A DNA stretch of 64,000 bases. It comes from Campylobacter upsaliensis. Lineage in GTDB: Bacteria; Campylobacterota; Campylobacteria; Campylobacterales; Campylobacteraceae. Each line of letters begins with the position of its first letter. Positions within the stretch are counted from its first letter, which is position 1. The DNA lies in NCBI RefSeq assembly GCF_900637395.1, contig NZ_LR134372.1, positions 1,302,001 through 1,366,000 on the forward strand, read 5' to 3'. Below, in pieces: positions 9,125 through 19,077 of the stretch. Both the position numbers and the translations under genes were made by a program. The notes beneath the pieces were generated by a model, which saw nothing but the letters and a program-made list of their open reading frames with translations, made no database searches and was not told the DNA's origin.

Positions 9125-10516
9125 CTAAGCCTTAGGTCCTATCATCTTGCTAGGATCGACAAATTGATTAAAATCTTGTTCACTCACAAGCCCTAATTCC
9201 ATAGCACTTTCTTTAAGAGAAATACCCTTTTTATGTGCGTTTTTAGCGACTTTAGCGGCATTTTCATAGCCTATGTGAGGATTAAGTGCGGTAACTAGCA
9301 TTAAGGAATTATGCAAATTATGATCGATCCTTTCGCGATTTGGCTCTATACCCACAGCACAATGGATATTAAACGAATGCATAGAATCGGCTAATAAATC
9401 AAGACTTTGCAAGAAATTATAAATAATCACAGGCTTAAAGACATTTAGCTCAAAATTCCCTTGCGAAGCAGCAAAGCCTATCGTAGCGTCATTTCCCATT
9501 ACTTGCACAGCGACCATAGTAAGAGCTTCACACTGGGTAGGATTAACTTTTCCCGGCATAATAGAGCTTCCCGGCTCATTTTCTGGGATTAAAATCTCGC
9601 CTAAACCACATCTAGGACCACTTGAAAGCCATCTTACATCATTAGCGATTTTCATCAAATTCGCCGCTAGACCCTTCATCGCTCCGTGTGTGAAATTAAT
9701 CGCATCGTGGCTTGTGAGAGCGTGGAATTTATTAGGACTTGAGACGAATTTCGTGCCTACAAGTTTTGTTAGCTCTTCGCTCACTTTTTCACTAAGCTCA
9801 GGATGTGCATTAAGCCCTGTGCCAACAGCCGTCCCACCGATAGCAAGTTCTCTTAAAGTAGGCAAAGAAGCGATGATTTGCTCTTTTGAGTGTAAAAGCA
9901 TAGACAAATAGCCGCTAAATTCCTGTGCTAAAGTGAGTGGAGTAGCGTCTTGAAGGTGCGTTCTGCCTATTTTGATAATGCCATCAAATTCCTTCACTTT
10001 CTTTTCGAAAGTCGCAATCAAACCATCAAGAGCTGGGATAAGCTTTTTCTCCACTTGCTCCACAGCCACTATACTCATAGCCGTTGGGAAAGTATCGTTT
10101 GAGCTTTGACTCATATTAACATGATCATTAGGATGCACTAATTTTTCTTTACGAAAATCCCCACCCATAAGCTCTGTCGCTCTATTTGCAATGACTTCGT
10201 TCATATTCATATTGCTTTGTGTGCCAGAGCCTGTTTGCCAGATAGCTAGAGGGAAATTATCGTCAAATTTACCAGCTATGATTTCATCACAAGCTTTAAT
10301 AATGGCATTTTTTTTAGCTTCATCAAGTTTGCCTAGCTTATGATTAACGATAGCAAGAGATTTTTTGAGATTTGCAAAAGCATAAATTAAAACCTTAGGC
10401 ATTTTTTCGCAGCCTATTTTAAAATTCTCAAAACTTCTTTGCGTTTGTGCGCCCCAGTGCTTATCATTTGGCACTTTAATCTCACCCATAGTATCGTGTT
10501 CGATTCTATATTCCAT
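9125..10516 (-). CDS. fumC: Class II fumarate hydratase
   Basis: Cytosolic, iron-independent fumarase of the aspartase/fumarase superfamily, interconverting fumarate and malate in the citric acid cycle. The product is 463 residues. It carries the superfamily signature [11 protein letters not shown] (near residue 315), the substrate-binding [13 protein letters not shown] and [11 protein letters not shown]. The start is ATG 10516 ([16 protein letters not shown]), with AAGGAG eight bases upstream; a longer reading from 10552 has no ribosome site. In C. jejuni the gene also neighbours the protease/glmS cluster. It has its own promoter region in the roughly 160-base gap upstream, where I could not pick a convincing -10. 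Confidence 0.96.
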   Translation of the reverse strand: MEYRIEHDTMGEIKVPNDKHWGAQTQRSFENFKIGCEKMPKVLIYAFANLKKSLAIVNHKLGKLDEAKKNAIIKACDEIIAGKFDDNFPLAIWQTGSGTQSNMNMNEVIANRATELMGGDFRKEKLVHPNDHVNMSQSSNDTFPTAMSIVAVEQVEKKLIPALDGLIATFEKKVKEFDGIIKIGRTHLQDATPLTLAQEFSGYLSMLLHSKEQIIASLPTLRELAIGGTAVGTGLNAHPELSEKVSEELTKLVGTKFVSSPNKFHALTSHDAINFTHGAMKGLAANLMKIANDVRWLSSGPRCGLGEILIPENEPGSSIMPGKVNPTQCEALTMVAVQVMGNDATIGFAASQGNFELNVFKPVIIYNFLQSLDLLADSMHSFNIHCAVGIEPNRERIDHNLHNSLMLVTALNPHIGYENAAKVAKNAHKKGISLKESAMELGLVSEQDFNQFVDPSKMIGPKA

Positions 10517-10678
10517 TTTCACTCCTTGTAAGAAATTCTTAAATTCTAGCATAATAAAGTTGGCGTAAAATAAAAATCTTAATATTTATATAGAAAGCTC
10601 AAAAATGTCATTTTGTTTTAGTGTGAAAATTAAAAATTTAAATCAATAATAAAATAAGAATATGTACTAAAAAAGATA

Positions 10679-10708
10679 AAAGGACACAAGCCTTAGCTTA
10701 TATCCTTT
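10679..10708 (-). terminator. Terminator of the repeat autotransporter
   Basis: A 13-pair stem with two G-U pairs and a 4-base loop, ending TTTTAT on the reverse strand, nine bases after the stop of the autotransporter. A strong intrinsic terminator. Confidence 0.8.
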
Positions 10709-10716
10709 AAAAAGTC

Positions 10717-13053
10717 TTAAAAAGTCTTATGCAGTCTTAAACTAGCAGTATGTGATGTTGCACTTTCTCCAAAGAGGAATTTATAGCCTAAGCTTACATC
10801 TACTCCATAAGGATTTATCCACATAAAAGCTCCCCCTAATTGTGAATAGTATTTTGATGTTTCAAAATGATTGGTAAAGTTTTGATTATTGATTTTAGTT
10901 TGGGTATCTATTTCATTATTAAGATTGACCCTTACACCTCCATCAAGCTGAATAGCAACATTATCTTTTCTTTTAAACCAATTCAAACTTGCTGTTGCAT
11001 AAGTGATACCATAAGTCATATCATCTAAGCTTTCTTTATAGGCTAATTTATTCCCTTTCATATCAAAGCCTTTTAACTTAGCTCCTGTATGACCTATGCC
11101 TATTTGAGGAGTAAGATATTGGCTATGATCTTGTAAGTTATAATAAATAATAGAAGCTAAAAATACTCTAGCATCATAAGCATAGTTTTTTGCATCTCCT
11201 TGAGATTTAAAACCACTTACTGGTTCCCTTTCAAGATCTGCTTTAGTATAAGAGCCTCTTATATCCACTCCACCAAAAAGTTGTCCTATATGACTTTGAG
11301 CTAGTTCTATGCTATATTTTGAACCAAGTAAGAAAGTATCACTATCAAAATTAAAGACATCATCAGCTAAATGAGTCTTATTTTTCTCTACTGCTCCATA
11401 AAGCATTAATAAGCTATTATCAAAATATGTATGTCCTCCTGCTAAGATACCAGAGCTTGTTCCATCTGCTTTTTCTGGTATATCTGCTAAATCTGTTTTA
11501 ATCTTAGAATAATAAGGACGCACAAAGATATCAAAATTTGTATCAGGTTGGGTTCTTTTATATCTTAAAGAAGCACGACTTGCTTCATTTAAGAAAGAAT
11601 CAAATAATAAAGAACGACGCCCTAATTGATTGATAAAGGCTTGAGAGAATAAACCTGCCGCACCAAGATTAGCATTAAAACGGGTGTCTATGGTTTGAGT
11701 TTGTGCATTAAATTTTCCATAAAAGCCACTTTGTTTAAGATCTTGTGAAAAGTCTGCACTTTTAACATAAACATTTCCAACTCCAGTATTAGCAGCACCT
11801 GATACTGAATTAGCTAAAGAAACACTTTTACCAATTTGTGTATCCTCACTCACTAAGGCTATGGTAAGTTTATCTATGGCTACTCTTGCTTGAGTGGCAT
11901 TAGCATTATTTGTGCTATCTACAAGCTTAACAGTTGCATAGGTTTCTTGTGCTGTGGTGGCTGTTCTTACTTCACCAAAATTTAGAGTAGGAGTAGCACC
12001 ACTTGCTATTCTAAAGGTAGAAATTCCATTATTATAGCCTATATTCATATTATCATTAATATTAATATTACCATTTCCACCTATTTCTATATTAGCAATT
12101 CTACCTTGCTGCATATTATTTAGTTCAAAATCACCTGAAGTAATTTTAAGATTTTCAATAGTGCCTTGGTAATTGTTTAGGGAGCCACCATTATTATTAG
12201 TAAGAGTAGAGATGGTGCCTTTCATATTGTTTATGTTACCATTAGTGCTTTGTAGGGTTTGAATATTAGCACTATTATTAACATTGCCATTATTATTAGT
12301 AAGATTAGTAATGTTTCCATTTCCACTATTAGTGATATGACCTCCATCATTTGTAAGGGTGGTAATAATGCCTGTGTTAGTAATACTATCTGTGCTAGCC
12401 TTTGTTTGGATAGCTTTTGTAGTAGGGGCTGCTTTGTAGGTTAGGGAAGTGATAGTTCCTGCGTTGGTGATGTTACCGCCTTGATTGCTAGTGAGGGTGT
12501 TGATGGTGCCTTGACCCATAGTTACACTGCCGCCTTTATTATTGGTAAGGGTAGCGATGGAGCCTGAAGTGTTGTTGATAGTGCCTCCTGTGTTGGTTAG
12601 GGTAGTGATGGTTTGACCTTTGTTATTTATAGTCATCGTTCCTTTGTTGTCTATGGTTTCAATTTTATCACTAGCATTTCGTATTGTAATATTAATAGTA
12701 TTTTTTTCACCCACAGTAAGCGTTTTCATGCTCGCATTATCTAAACTCAAATTTGTCGTTGCATCACCGCTTGTTTTTTTGGAAGTTATGGTCATATCTC
12801 CCATATTCATACCGCCATATACACTTACACCAAGAGTTCCAGAAACATTACTTCCAAAAATAAACTCGACTGTTTTATATGGATTGTTTGGTTGTCGGTT
12901 AAGATTTAAATCTCCATTGGCTGGATTAAACCGGGCTTCTTGCTTTATATTATTATTTCTTTCCCATTTTGCTGTAACTTTATCATTGGCTTGAGAAGCA
13001 CAAGTTAAAGCAAGAATGCAGACTAAAGACAAAAGGGGCTTTTTAGAACTCAT
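10717..13053 (-). CDS. Repeat-rich autotransporter adhesin-like protein, phase-variable N-terminus
   Basis: 778 residues from the ATG at 13053. The N-terminus MSSKKPLLSLVCILALTCASQA looks like a complete signal peptide. Residues about 125-330 hold around ten degenerate repeats of roughly 20 residues with I-x-x-L-T-N-N-x-G cores (TISTLTNNNGGSLNN, SIATLTNNKGGSVT), expected to fold as a beta-helix. The last 270 or so residues are an autotransporter beta-barrel ending LRLHKTF. A G17 tract lies nine bases before this ATG, and longer reading frames begin upstream of it (see findings). The body resembles CapA-type Campylobacter autotransporters; no enzyme motif is visible, so adhesion or autoaggregation is only a guess. 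It is isolated between fumC and the tRNA-Arg/fusA block and has its own terminator. Confidence 0.85.
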   Translation of the reverse strand: MSSKKPLLSLVCILALTCASQANDKVTAKWERNNNIKQEARFNPANGDLNLNRQPNNPYKTVEFIFGSNVSGTLGVSVYGGMNMGDMTITSKKTSGDATTNLSLDNASMKTLTVGEKNTINITIRNASDKIETIDNKGTMTINNKGQTITTLTNTGGTINNTSGSIATLTNNKGGSVTMGQGTINTLTSNQGGNITNAGTITSLTYKAAPTTKAIQTKASTDSITNTGIITTLTNDGGHITNSGNGNITNLTNNNGNVNNSANIQTLQSTNGNINNMKGTISTLTNNNGGSLNNYQGTIENLKITSGDFELNNMQQGRIANIEIGGNGNININDNMNIGYNNGISTFRIASGATPTLNFGEVRTATTAQETYATVKLVDSTNNANATQARVAIDKLTIALVSEDTQIGKSVSLANSVSGAANTGVGNVYVKSADFSQDLKQSGFYGKFNAQTQTIDTRFNANLGAAGLFSQAFINQLGRRSLLFDSFLNEASRASLRYKRTQPDTNFDIFVRPYYSKIKTDLADIPEKADGTSSGILAGGHTYFDNSLLMLYGAVEKNKTHLADDVFNFDSDTFLLGSKYSIELAQSHIGQLFGGVDIRGSYTKADLEREPVSGFKSQGDAKNYAYDARVFLASIIYYNLQDHSQYLTPQIGIGHTGAKLKGFDMKGNKLAYKESLDDMTYGITYATASLNWFKRKDNVAIQLDGGVRVNLNNEIDTQTKINNQNFTNHFETSKYYSQLGGAFMWINPYGVDVSLGYKFLFGESATSHTASLRLHKTF

Positions 13054-13061
13054 ATGAGTTA

Positions 13062-13078
13062 CCCCCCCCCCCCCCCCC
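13062..13078 (-). repeat. G17 homopolymer tract before the autotransporter start
   Basis: Seventeen C on the forward strand, G17 in the sense of the autotransporter, directly followed by TAACTCAT and the ATG at 13053. It lies inside upstream reading frames that begin at ATG 13109 or 13123. Tracts of this length slip during replication in Campylobacter. Confidence 0.95.
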
Positions 13079-13106
13079 GTGTGTGAGAGTTTGGTTGAAA
13101 TTTTTG

Positions 13107-13152
13107 CATATTAAACCTTTCATAAATGAGATAAAAATTACCCTCAATTATA
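13107..13152 (-). promoter_or_regulatory. Promoter and upstream start codons of the autotransporter
   Basis: On the reverse strand TATAAT occupies 13152 to 13147, placing a transcription start near 13140. Downstream ATGs lie at 13123 and 13109. The one at 13109 (MQKFQPNSHTR...) has AAAGG six bases before it and is the better start. The A15 run at 13194-13208 lies about 45 bases above the -10. Confidence 0.5.
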
Positions 13153-13193
13153 AAATAAAATTAACAAAAAGTAAAGAGAAATTTGAAAAATCG

Positions 13194-13208
13194 TTTTTTT
13201 TTTTTTTT
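13194..13208. repeat. Poly-T/poly-A tract of 15 upstream of the autotransporter promoter
   Basis: T15 on the forward strand (A15 relative to the autotransporter), in the gap between tRNA-Arg and the autotransporter promoter. It could act as an UP-like bent element whose length affects promoter strength. Confidence 0.85.
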
Positions 13209-13248
13209 GTAAAAGCCTAGAAAATAGGAGTTTGAAAGTAATGGAAAG

Positions 13249-13325
13249 TGGTGTCCACGGCGAGATTCGAACTCACGACCTCAAAATTAGGAATTTTGCG
13301 CTCTATCCAGCTGAGCTACGAGGAC
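13249..13325 (-). tRNA. tRNA-Arg (CCT)
   Basis: 77 bases including an encoded CCA. The acceptor is GTCCTCG paired with CGTGGAC (one G-U/mismatch region), the D arm GCTC...GAGC, anticodon stem CAAAA/TTTTG with loop TTCCTAA (anticodon CCT, reading AGG), and T arm GTGAG TTCGAAT CTCGC. It lies just downstream of fusA on the same strand. Confidence 0.93.
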
Positions 13326-13337
13326 AAATAGAGAAAA

Positions 13338-13369
13338 GCCCCTCATTGTAATGCTTACAAAAAAGGGGG
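13338..13369 (-). terminator. Probable terminator after fusA
   Basis: On the reverse strand a CCCC/GGGG outer stem encloses a TTGTAA/TTACAA hairpin and is followed by CTTTTC. It lies 22 bases after the fusA stop and before tRNA-Arg. Confidence 0.5.
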
Positions 13370-13391
13370 AGGGTTAAGATGAAGAGGGGTG

Positions 13392-15467
13392 TTAGCCATT
13401 TCTTTTCTTAACAATCTCTTCGGAAACATTTTTAGGCACTTCATCATAATGGTCAAATTCCATAGAATAAGTCGCCCTACCTTGAGTTTGAGAACGCAAA
13501 TCGGTAGAATAGCCAAACATCTCAGCCAAAGGACAAAAGGCTGTGATGACCTTATTTCCGCCACGCTCGTCCATAGAATTGACCTGACCGCGTCTTTTGT
13601 TTAAATCGCCAATTACATCGCCCATATAATCTTCAGGAGTTTCAACCTCCACTTTCATCATAGGCTCTAAAATCACCGCTCCAGCTTTTCTAGCACCCTC
13701 TTTAAAGCCCATAGAAGCAGCAAGTTTAAATGCCATTTCGGAAGAATCCACCTCGTGATAAGATCCATCATAAACGGTTACTTTCACATCTTCCACAGGA
13801 TAGCCCGCTAAAACGCCATTTTGTAGGGCTTCTTGCACACCCTTATCAACGGCTGGGATATATTCTTTAGGGATAACACCGCCTTTAATGTCATTTACAA
13901 ATTCATAGCCACTTCCCGGCTCCAAAGGCTCAAGGCGTAAAAATACATGTCCGTATTGACCGCGACCGCCCGATTGCTTGGCGTATTTGTATTCTTGCTC
14001 TACGGCTTTTCTTATCGTTTCGCGGTAAGCCACTTGTGGCTGTCCTACTTCGGCTTCGACTTTAAATTCTCTAAGCATTCTATCTACGATAATTTCAAGG
14101 TGCAATTCACCCATACCAGAAATGATCGTTTGCCCACTTTCTTCATCTGTTGAAACCCTAAAGCTTGGGTCTTCTTGAGCTAGTTTATTAAGCGCTATGG
14201 ACATTTTTTCTTGATCTGCCTTAGTCTTAGGCTCGACTGCTACGGAGATAACCGGGTCTGGGAAGTCCATTCTCTCTAAAATAACCTTATCTTTCTCACT
14301 TGCTAAGGTATCTCCTGTGAGCGTATCTTTAAGCCCCACAACAGCACCGATTTCCCCTGCGTAAAGCACCTTTATCTCTTCTCTTTTATTAGAGTGCATT
14401 TTTAAAAGTCTGCCTATACGCTCTTTTTTATCCTTAGTCGAATTATAAGCGTAAGAGCCACTTTCAAGGCTTCCACGATATACACGCACGAAAGTTAGCT
14501 GTCCCACAAAAGGATCGGTCATTATTTTAAAAGCGAGTCCTGCAAATTCGCCATCATCAGTAGAAGTTACTGAAACTTCGCTTCCGTCTTCATACTCGCC
14601 TTTAATGTTAGCCACCTCATCAGGTGCTGGTAAATAGGCTATGACTGCGTCAAGTAGGGGTTGAACGCCTTTATTTTTAAAGGCTGTTCCACAAAGCATA
14701 GGCACCATAGAAAGGCTCAAACAGCCGGCTTTTATCCCTGCTTTAATCTCCTCAAGGCTTAAATCCTCGCCCCCTAAATACTTCTCCATAAGCTCATCGC
14801 TCGTCTCGCTTACTGCTTCTATCATTTTAACGCGGTATTCTTCAGCCTTTTCCTTAAGCTCGGCTGGAATTTCTTTCTCTACATAGTCAGTTGGCTTACT
14901 TTCATCTTCCCAAACTAAAGCTTTCATCGTAACAAGGTCAATCACACCTTTGAAATTATCCTCCGCACCGATAGGAATTTGAAGAGGGACGGGATTTGCC
15001 TTAAGGCGGTTACGAATTTGCTCCTCGACATTGTAAAAATTAGCACCTATTCTATCCATTTTATTGACAAAAACGATTCTTGGAACGCCATATTTATTTG
15101 CTTGTCTCCATACGGTTTCGCTTTGCGGTTGAACGCCACCTACTGAGCAAAATACTGCCACAGCGCCGTCTAAAACACGCATAGAACGCTCCACTTCAAT
15201 GGTGAAATCCACATGTCCTGGAGTGTCTATAAGATTGATTTGATAATCTTTCCAAAAACAAGTTGTCGCTGCGGAAGTTATCGTAATGCCTCTTTCTTTC
15301 TCTTGCTCCATCCAGTCCATAGTCGCGGCACCATCATGCACTTCGCCTATTTTATGACTCATACCTGTGAAAAAGAGTATTCTCTCACTTGTTGTTGTTT
15401 TTCCCGCGTCAATGTGAGCGGCTATGCCTATATTTCTAACCTTTTTTAAAGGGGTCGTTCTTGACAT
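13392..15467 (-). CDS. fusA: Elongation factor G
   Basis: The translocation GTPase, 691 residues. G1 is [12 protein letters not shown] (about 17-28), G3 [10 protein letters not shown]4 NKMDRIG, followed by EF-G domains II-V, including the domain IV region containing [22 protein letters not shown]. It is the last gene of the rpsL-rpsG-fusA str operon, nine bases after rpsG. The tuf copy that follows fusA in many bacteria is not here; tuf sits at 36513-37712 instead. There is a good GGAGG-like ribosome site (AGGAGGCTAAG). Confidence 0.98.
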   Translation of the reverse strand: MSRTTPLKKVRNIGIAAHIDAGKTTTSERILFFTGMSHKIGEVHDGAATMDWMEQEKERGITITSAATTCFWKDYQINLIDTPGHVDFTIEVERSMRVLDGAVAVFCSVGGVQPQSETVWRQANKYGVPRIVFVNKMDRIGANFYNVEEQIRNRLKANPVPLQIPIGAEDNFKGVIDLVTMKALVWEDESKPTDYVEKEIPAELKEKAEEYRVKMIEAVSETSDELMEKYLGGEDLSLEEIKAGIKAGCLSLSMVPMLCGTAFKNKGVQPLLDAVIAYLPAPDEVANIKGEYEDGSEVSVTSTDDGEFAGLAFKIMTDPFVGQLTFVRVYRGSLESGSYAYNSTKDKKERIGRLLKMHSNKREEIKVLYAGEIGAVVGLKDTLTGDTLASEKDKVILERMDFPDPVISVAVEPKTKADQEKMSIALNKLAQEDPSFRVSTDEESGQTIISGMGELHLEIIVDRMLREFKVEAEVGQPQVAYRETIRKAVEQEYKYAKQSGGRGQYGHVFLRLEPLEPGSGYEFVNDIKGGVIPKEYIPAVDKGVQEALQNGVLAGYPVEDVKVTVYDGSYHEVDSSEMAFKLAASMGFKEGARKAGAVILEPMMKVEVETPEDYMGDVIGDLNKRRGQVNSMDERGGNKVITAFCPLAEMFGYSTDLRSQTQGRATYSMEFDHYDEVPKNVSEEIVKKRNG

Positions 15468-15476
15468 CTTAGCCTC

Positions 15477-15956
<480 letters not shown>

Positions 15957-16015
15957 TCAAATTTAAAATTTTACTCAAACAAAATCAAATCAAACGGATT
16001 TGCCTGTTTTAACAA

Positions 16016-16405
16016 TTATTTCGCGGCAGCTTTTGGACGCTTCGCACCATATTTAGAACGAGAAACCGTTCTCTTAGCCACGCCAGCAGTATCTAAAGCA
16101 CCACGCACGATGTGATACTTCACACCCGGTAAGTCTTTCACCCTACCGCCACGCACTAAAACGATGCTATGCTCTTGGAGGTTATGACCCTCACCGCCGA
16201 TATAGCTTATCACTTCAAAGCCACTAGTAAGTCTTACTTTGGCAACTTTTCTTAAAGCGGAGTTTGGTTTTTTAGGGGTTGTAGTATAAACCCTAGTGCA
16301 AACGCCTCTTCTTTGCGGACAATTTTTAAGCGCTGGAGACTTAGACTTTTCTAAGACCTTTTTACGCTCTTTACGAACCAACTGATTTATGGTAGGCACA
16401 ATCAT
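16016..16405 (-). CDS. rpsL: 30S ribosomal protein S12
   Basis: 129 residues, decoding-centre protein and first gene of the str operon. The streptomycin-determining loop [13 protein letters not shown] is wild type at both lysines, and the second loop [12 protein letters not shown] is also the sensitive sequence. The start [10 protein letters not shown] has AAGGA upstream. It is separated from the sugar operon by a terminator and has its own promoter. Confidence 0.98.
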   Translation of the reverse strand: MIVPTINQLVRKERKKVLEKSKSPALKNCPQRRGVCTRVYTTTPKKPNSALRKVAKVRLTSGFEVISYIGGEGHNLQEHSIVLVRGGRVKDLPGVKYHIVRGALDTAGVAKRTVSRSKYGAKRPKAAAK

Positions 16406-16434
16406 TCCTTTCTTAAAATGTAATAAAACTTGCG

Positions 16435-16440
16435 ATTCTA
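16435..16440 (-). promoter_or_regulatory. -10 element of the str operon promoter
   Basis: On the reverse strand TTTTAGCTAGAAT gives a -10 of TAGAAT about 30 bases before rpsL, with a T-rich stretch in place of a -35. Motif match only. Confidence 0.45.
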
Positions 16441-16507
16441 GCTAAAATTTTCTTACAAAAATATAAACTATGATGAATTTGCAATAAGTTTTGGTATATT
16501 TGGATAA

Positions 16508-16533
16508 AATCCTATCTAAATTTAGATAGGATT
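16508..16533 (-). terminator. 26-base perfect palindrome, terminator of the sugar operon
   Basis: A perfect inverted repeat (half AATCCTATCTAAA), five bases after the aldehyde dehydrogenase stop and followed by TTTTATCC on the reverse strand. It insulates the sugar operon from rpsL. Confidence 0.7.
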
Positions 16534-16538
16534 AAAGA

Positions 16539-17978
16539 TTATTGCTTGTTGGTATTATACTGCACATAAACCATATGAGTGGCTAAGTATTCCTCAAGTC
16601 CGTGCTTACCGTCAGCTCCACCTATGCCACTTTTACGCCAACCAGCGTGAAATCCTTGCATAGCTTCAAAATTTTCGCGGTTAATATAGGTTTCACCAAA
16701 TTTAATTTCCCGACTAGCTCTCATCGCCACATCTAAATTTTGCGTATAAATAGAGCTTGTGAGACCATATTCGCAATCATTTGCCATATCAATAGCCTCA
16801 TCAAGCGTGTCAAATTTAGCAATAGGCAAAATCGGTGCAAAAATTTCTTTTTGCATAATCTCATCTTCGTGTTTGACATTTGTAAGAACACTTGCAGGAA
16901 AATAATAACCACTCTCATCTGTAATTTTTCCACCACACTCTACCACAGCTCCTTTAGCTTTAGCTCTTTCAAGTATAGCTAGAGCATTATCGACTCCTGC
17001 TTGATTGACAAGCGGACCCATATCAAAATTTCCTTTTAGCGTATTTCCAACACTTACCTTACTCATAGCCTTGACAAATTTATCAACAAATTCATCATAA
17101 ACGCTGCTATGCACATAAGCCCTTTCAGCGCAATTACAAACTTGACCATTATTACAAATTCGACTCGCCTTAATTGCTTCCACAGCTAAATTAATATCCG
17201 CATCCTTACACACTATGGCAGGGGCTTTTCCTCCAAGCTCTAAAGAAACTTTGATGATATTTTTTGCGGCAGCTTCCATAACCCTCACTCCCGCCTCAAC
17301 ACTTCCCGTAAGGCTTACCATTCCTATATTTTCATTACTTGATAGTTCTTGTCCTACTACACTACCCTTACCTGCGACCAAATTAAACACGCCTTTTGGC
17401 AAGGAGCTTTGTGAGACAAGTTTTGCAAATTCAAAGGCGTTGTTTGGAGTTTCACTACTTGGCTTGATGACTATGGTATTACCCGTTAGTAGAGCTGGAG
17501 CTAATTTCCTAACTATCAAAAAGAAAGGAAAATTCCAAGGCAAAATTCCACCTATTACGCCTATGGCACTTTTATACAAATAAATATGCTCATTAGCCCT
17601 ATCACTTTGTATAATTTCACCCTCATATCTCCTAGCCCATTCAGCTGTATAATCCATATAATCAGCACTAAAATGAATCTCCACACTAGCCAAAGCCCTA
17701 GTTTTCCCCTGCTCTTGCATTAAAACATTTGTCAAAAAATCAGCATTTTTGCGTATCAAATTTGCAATTTCTCTTAGATGATTTGCCCTCTCAATGGCAG
17801 GCTTTGCCTCCCAAGCTTTTTGTGCTTTTTTAGCCGCGTCAATAGCCCTTTGTGTATCTTCTAAAGAAGCACTAGCTACCCTTGAGATAAGCTCCTTTGT
17901 AGCAGGATTTAACACCTCGATAAATTCACCCTTATGTGGCACAAATTCCCCATCAATAAAATTATAATAAGTTGTCAT
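16539..17978 (-). CDS. NAD(P)-dependent aldehyde dehydrogenase (lactaldehyde/glycolaldehyde type)
   Basis: 479 residues of the ALDH superfamily, closest in feel to AldA. The catalytic Cys lies in GQVCNCAERAYV (near residue 280) and the general base Glu in SLELGGKAPAIV (near 248). The cofactor region PWNFPFFLIVRKLAPALLTG is intact. It is the last gene of the sugar operon, so its job is presumably to oxidise the aldehyde from aldol cleavage: L-lactaldehyde from L-fucose, glycolaldehyde from D-arabinose. In C. jejuni NCTC 11168 this gene is, as I recall, split into two annotated fragments (Cj0489/Cj0490); here it is one intact frame. The start has GGAG (AAGGAGAGAAA) upstream. Confidence 0.9.
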   Translation of the reverse strand: MTTYYNFIDGEFVPHKGEFIEVLNPATKELISRVASASLEDTQRAIDAAKKAQKAWEAKPAIERANHLREIANLIRKNADFLTNVLMQEQGKTRALASVEIHFSADYMDYTAEWARRYEGEIIQSDRANEHIYLYKSAIGVIGGILPWNFPFFLIVRKLAPALLTGNTIVIKPSSETPNNAFEFAKLVSQSSLPKGVFNLVAGKGSVVGQELSSNENIGMVSLTGSVEAGVRVMEAAAKNIIKVSLELGGKAPAIVCKDADINLAVEAIKASRICNNGQVCNCAERAYVHSSVYDEFVDKFVKAMSKVSVGNTLKGNFDMGPLVNQAGVDNALAILERAKAKGAVVECGGKITDESGYYFPASVLTNVKHEDEIMQKEIFAPILPIAKFDTLDEAIDMANDCEYGLTSSIYTQNLDVAMRASREIKFGETYINRENFEAMQGFHAGWRKSGIGGADGKHGLEEYLATHMVYVQYNTNKQ

Positions 17979-17988
17979 TTTCTCTCCT

Positions 17989-18306
17989 TTAATCTAAATG
18001 AAACACTTCTTCCATATTAAGCCATTTTTGACCAGCATAACCTAAAGAGATTTGGCAAGGATCGGTTATTTTCCACCATTTTTGTGTGTTTTCATCTCTT
18101 GCCATTTTAGCCATATCTGCTTCAAAATCAGCACCTACATACTCAAAATACGCAAATAAATATTCTCCAAATAAATAAATGGAGTAGTTTTGGATATTAC
18201 ACGCCTTAATCATCTCACAAACGCCCTCATAAGGTTTTGCGTGAAGGGCTTTATATTCTGCTATTTTTTCCTTTTTGATTTTTATGATTTGACCGTATCT
18301 TTGCAC
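17989..18306 (-). CDS. L-rhamnose/L-fucose mutarotase family protein
   Basis: 105 residues of the RhaM/FucU-like dimeric alpha/beta-barrel family (MQRYGQIIKIKKEKIAEYKALH, NTQKWWKITDPCQISL). RhaM-type proteins interconvert sugar anomers; in this operon the substrate is likely L-fucose or D-arabinose. The start is GTG 18306 because AAGGAGG sits five bases ahead; the gene overlaps the end of the lactonase by 25 bases, indicating coupled translation. Equivalent of Cj0488. Confidence 0.85.
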   Translation of the reverse strand: MQRYGQIIKIKKEKIAEYKALHAKPYEGVCEMIKACNIQNYSIYLFGEYLFAYFEYVGADFEADMAKMARDENTQKWWKITDPCQISLGYAGQKWLNMEEVFHLD

Positions 18307-19076
18307 CTATCCTCCTTGTAAAGTGATAAAGCATTTTTGTAAAAAATCTTATCTAAATTTTCAAAAATCCCGCTTTGTATGATAAAACTAGCCCATAAAC
18401 TAGGGCTTAGTTTAGATACTGGATAATTACTCCCGAAAAGCAATCTTTCCTCACTGAAATTTTCTTTTACACAAGCAAAAAGATCGAAAATAAATTTCCT
18501 TGAAGTTTGTTCGCAAAAATCATCAGGAGCTGAAAGCTTAATGTATAAATTTGGGAAATTTTTTAAAAGACTTAAGGTTTTTTTATGCTCGTTAAGATGA
18601 TTGATTTTAGGGTTTCCTAGATGATTTAGAATGACTTTTAAGCTTTTATTTTCTCTCAAAAAGGCTTCTAAATGATCGAGCTCGTCATTTTTCATACAGG
18701 CTTCAAAAGGAATTTGAAAGTTTTTTAAAATTTCTATTTTCTTTTTAAAATCTGCTTCAAATAGCCTTTTAGCACCCTTTTGACTGGTATGTAAAACCTC
18801 TCTAAATGAGCTAAGATTTTCTTTGTATCTTAAATCCGCCAAGCAAAGTAAAAGGCTATGAGTTTGCTTTAAAGAAAGAGCGTAAAGGCTTTCCTTATCT
18901 ACATTATCGCCATTACACTCCACATATAAAGCACCTAAAAACTCGTAATTTTCATATTCTTTTTTCATCCTTGAAAAATCATAATTTTGATTGAGCCTTT
19001 CATCATCTTTTAGCCAAGAAATGGGAACTTCGTTTAAGTCCCAAAGATGCAAATGTGCATCGAAAATCTTTTGCAT
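18282..19076 (-). CDS. Amidohydrolase-family sugar lactonase
   Basis: 264 residues of the amidohydrolase-2 (COG3618) family. The metal motif H8-x-H10 (FDAHLHLWD) is at the N-terminus, and LLFGSNYPVS near the C-terminus supplies the conserved Asp/Asn-Tyr-Pro region (Asn rather than the usual Asp at GSDYP). Relatives hydrolyse L-fucono-1,5-lactone and similar lactones. Position between FucP and the mutarotase fits lactone hydrolysis after the dehydrogenase step. It corresponds to Cj0487. It follows fucP by one base, so it is coupled. Confidence 0.82.
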   Translation of the reverse strand: MQKIFDAHLHLWDLNEVPISWLKDDERLNQNYDFSRMKKEYENYEFLGALYVECNGDNVDKESLYALSLKQTHSLLLCLADLRYKENLSSFREVLHTSQKGAKRLFEADFKKKIEILKNFQIPFEACMKNDELDHLEAFLRENKSLKVILNHLGNPKINHLNEHKKTLSLLKNFPNLYIKLSAPDDFCEQTSRKFIFDLFACVKENFSEERLLFGSNYPVSKLSPSLWASFIIQSGIFENLDKIFYKNALSLYKEDRCKDTVKS

Positions 19077-19077
19077 C

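Noticed and set aside
16508-16533. Inverted repeat of a mobile element
   Set aside because: It is a single perfect palindrome directly after a gene stop with a T run; a terminator explains it and no transposase is present.
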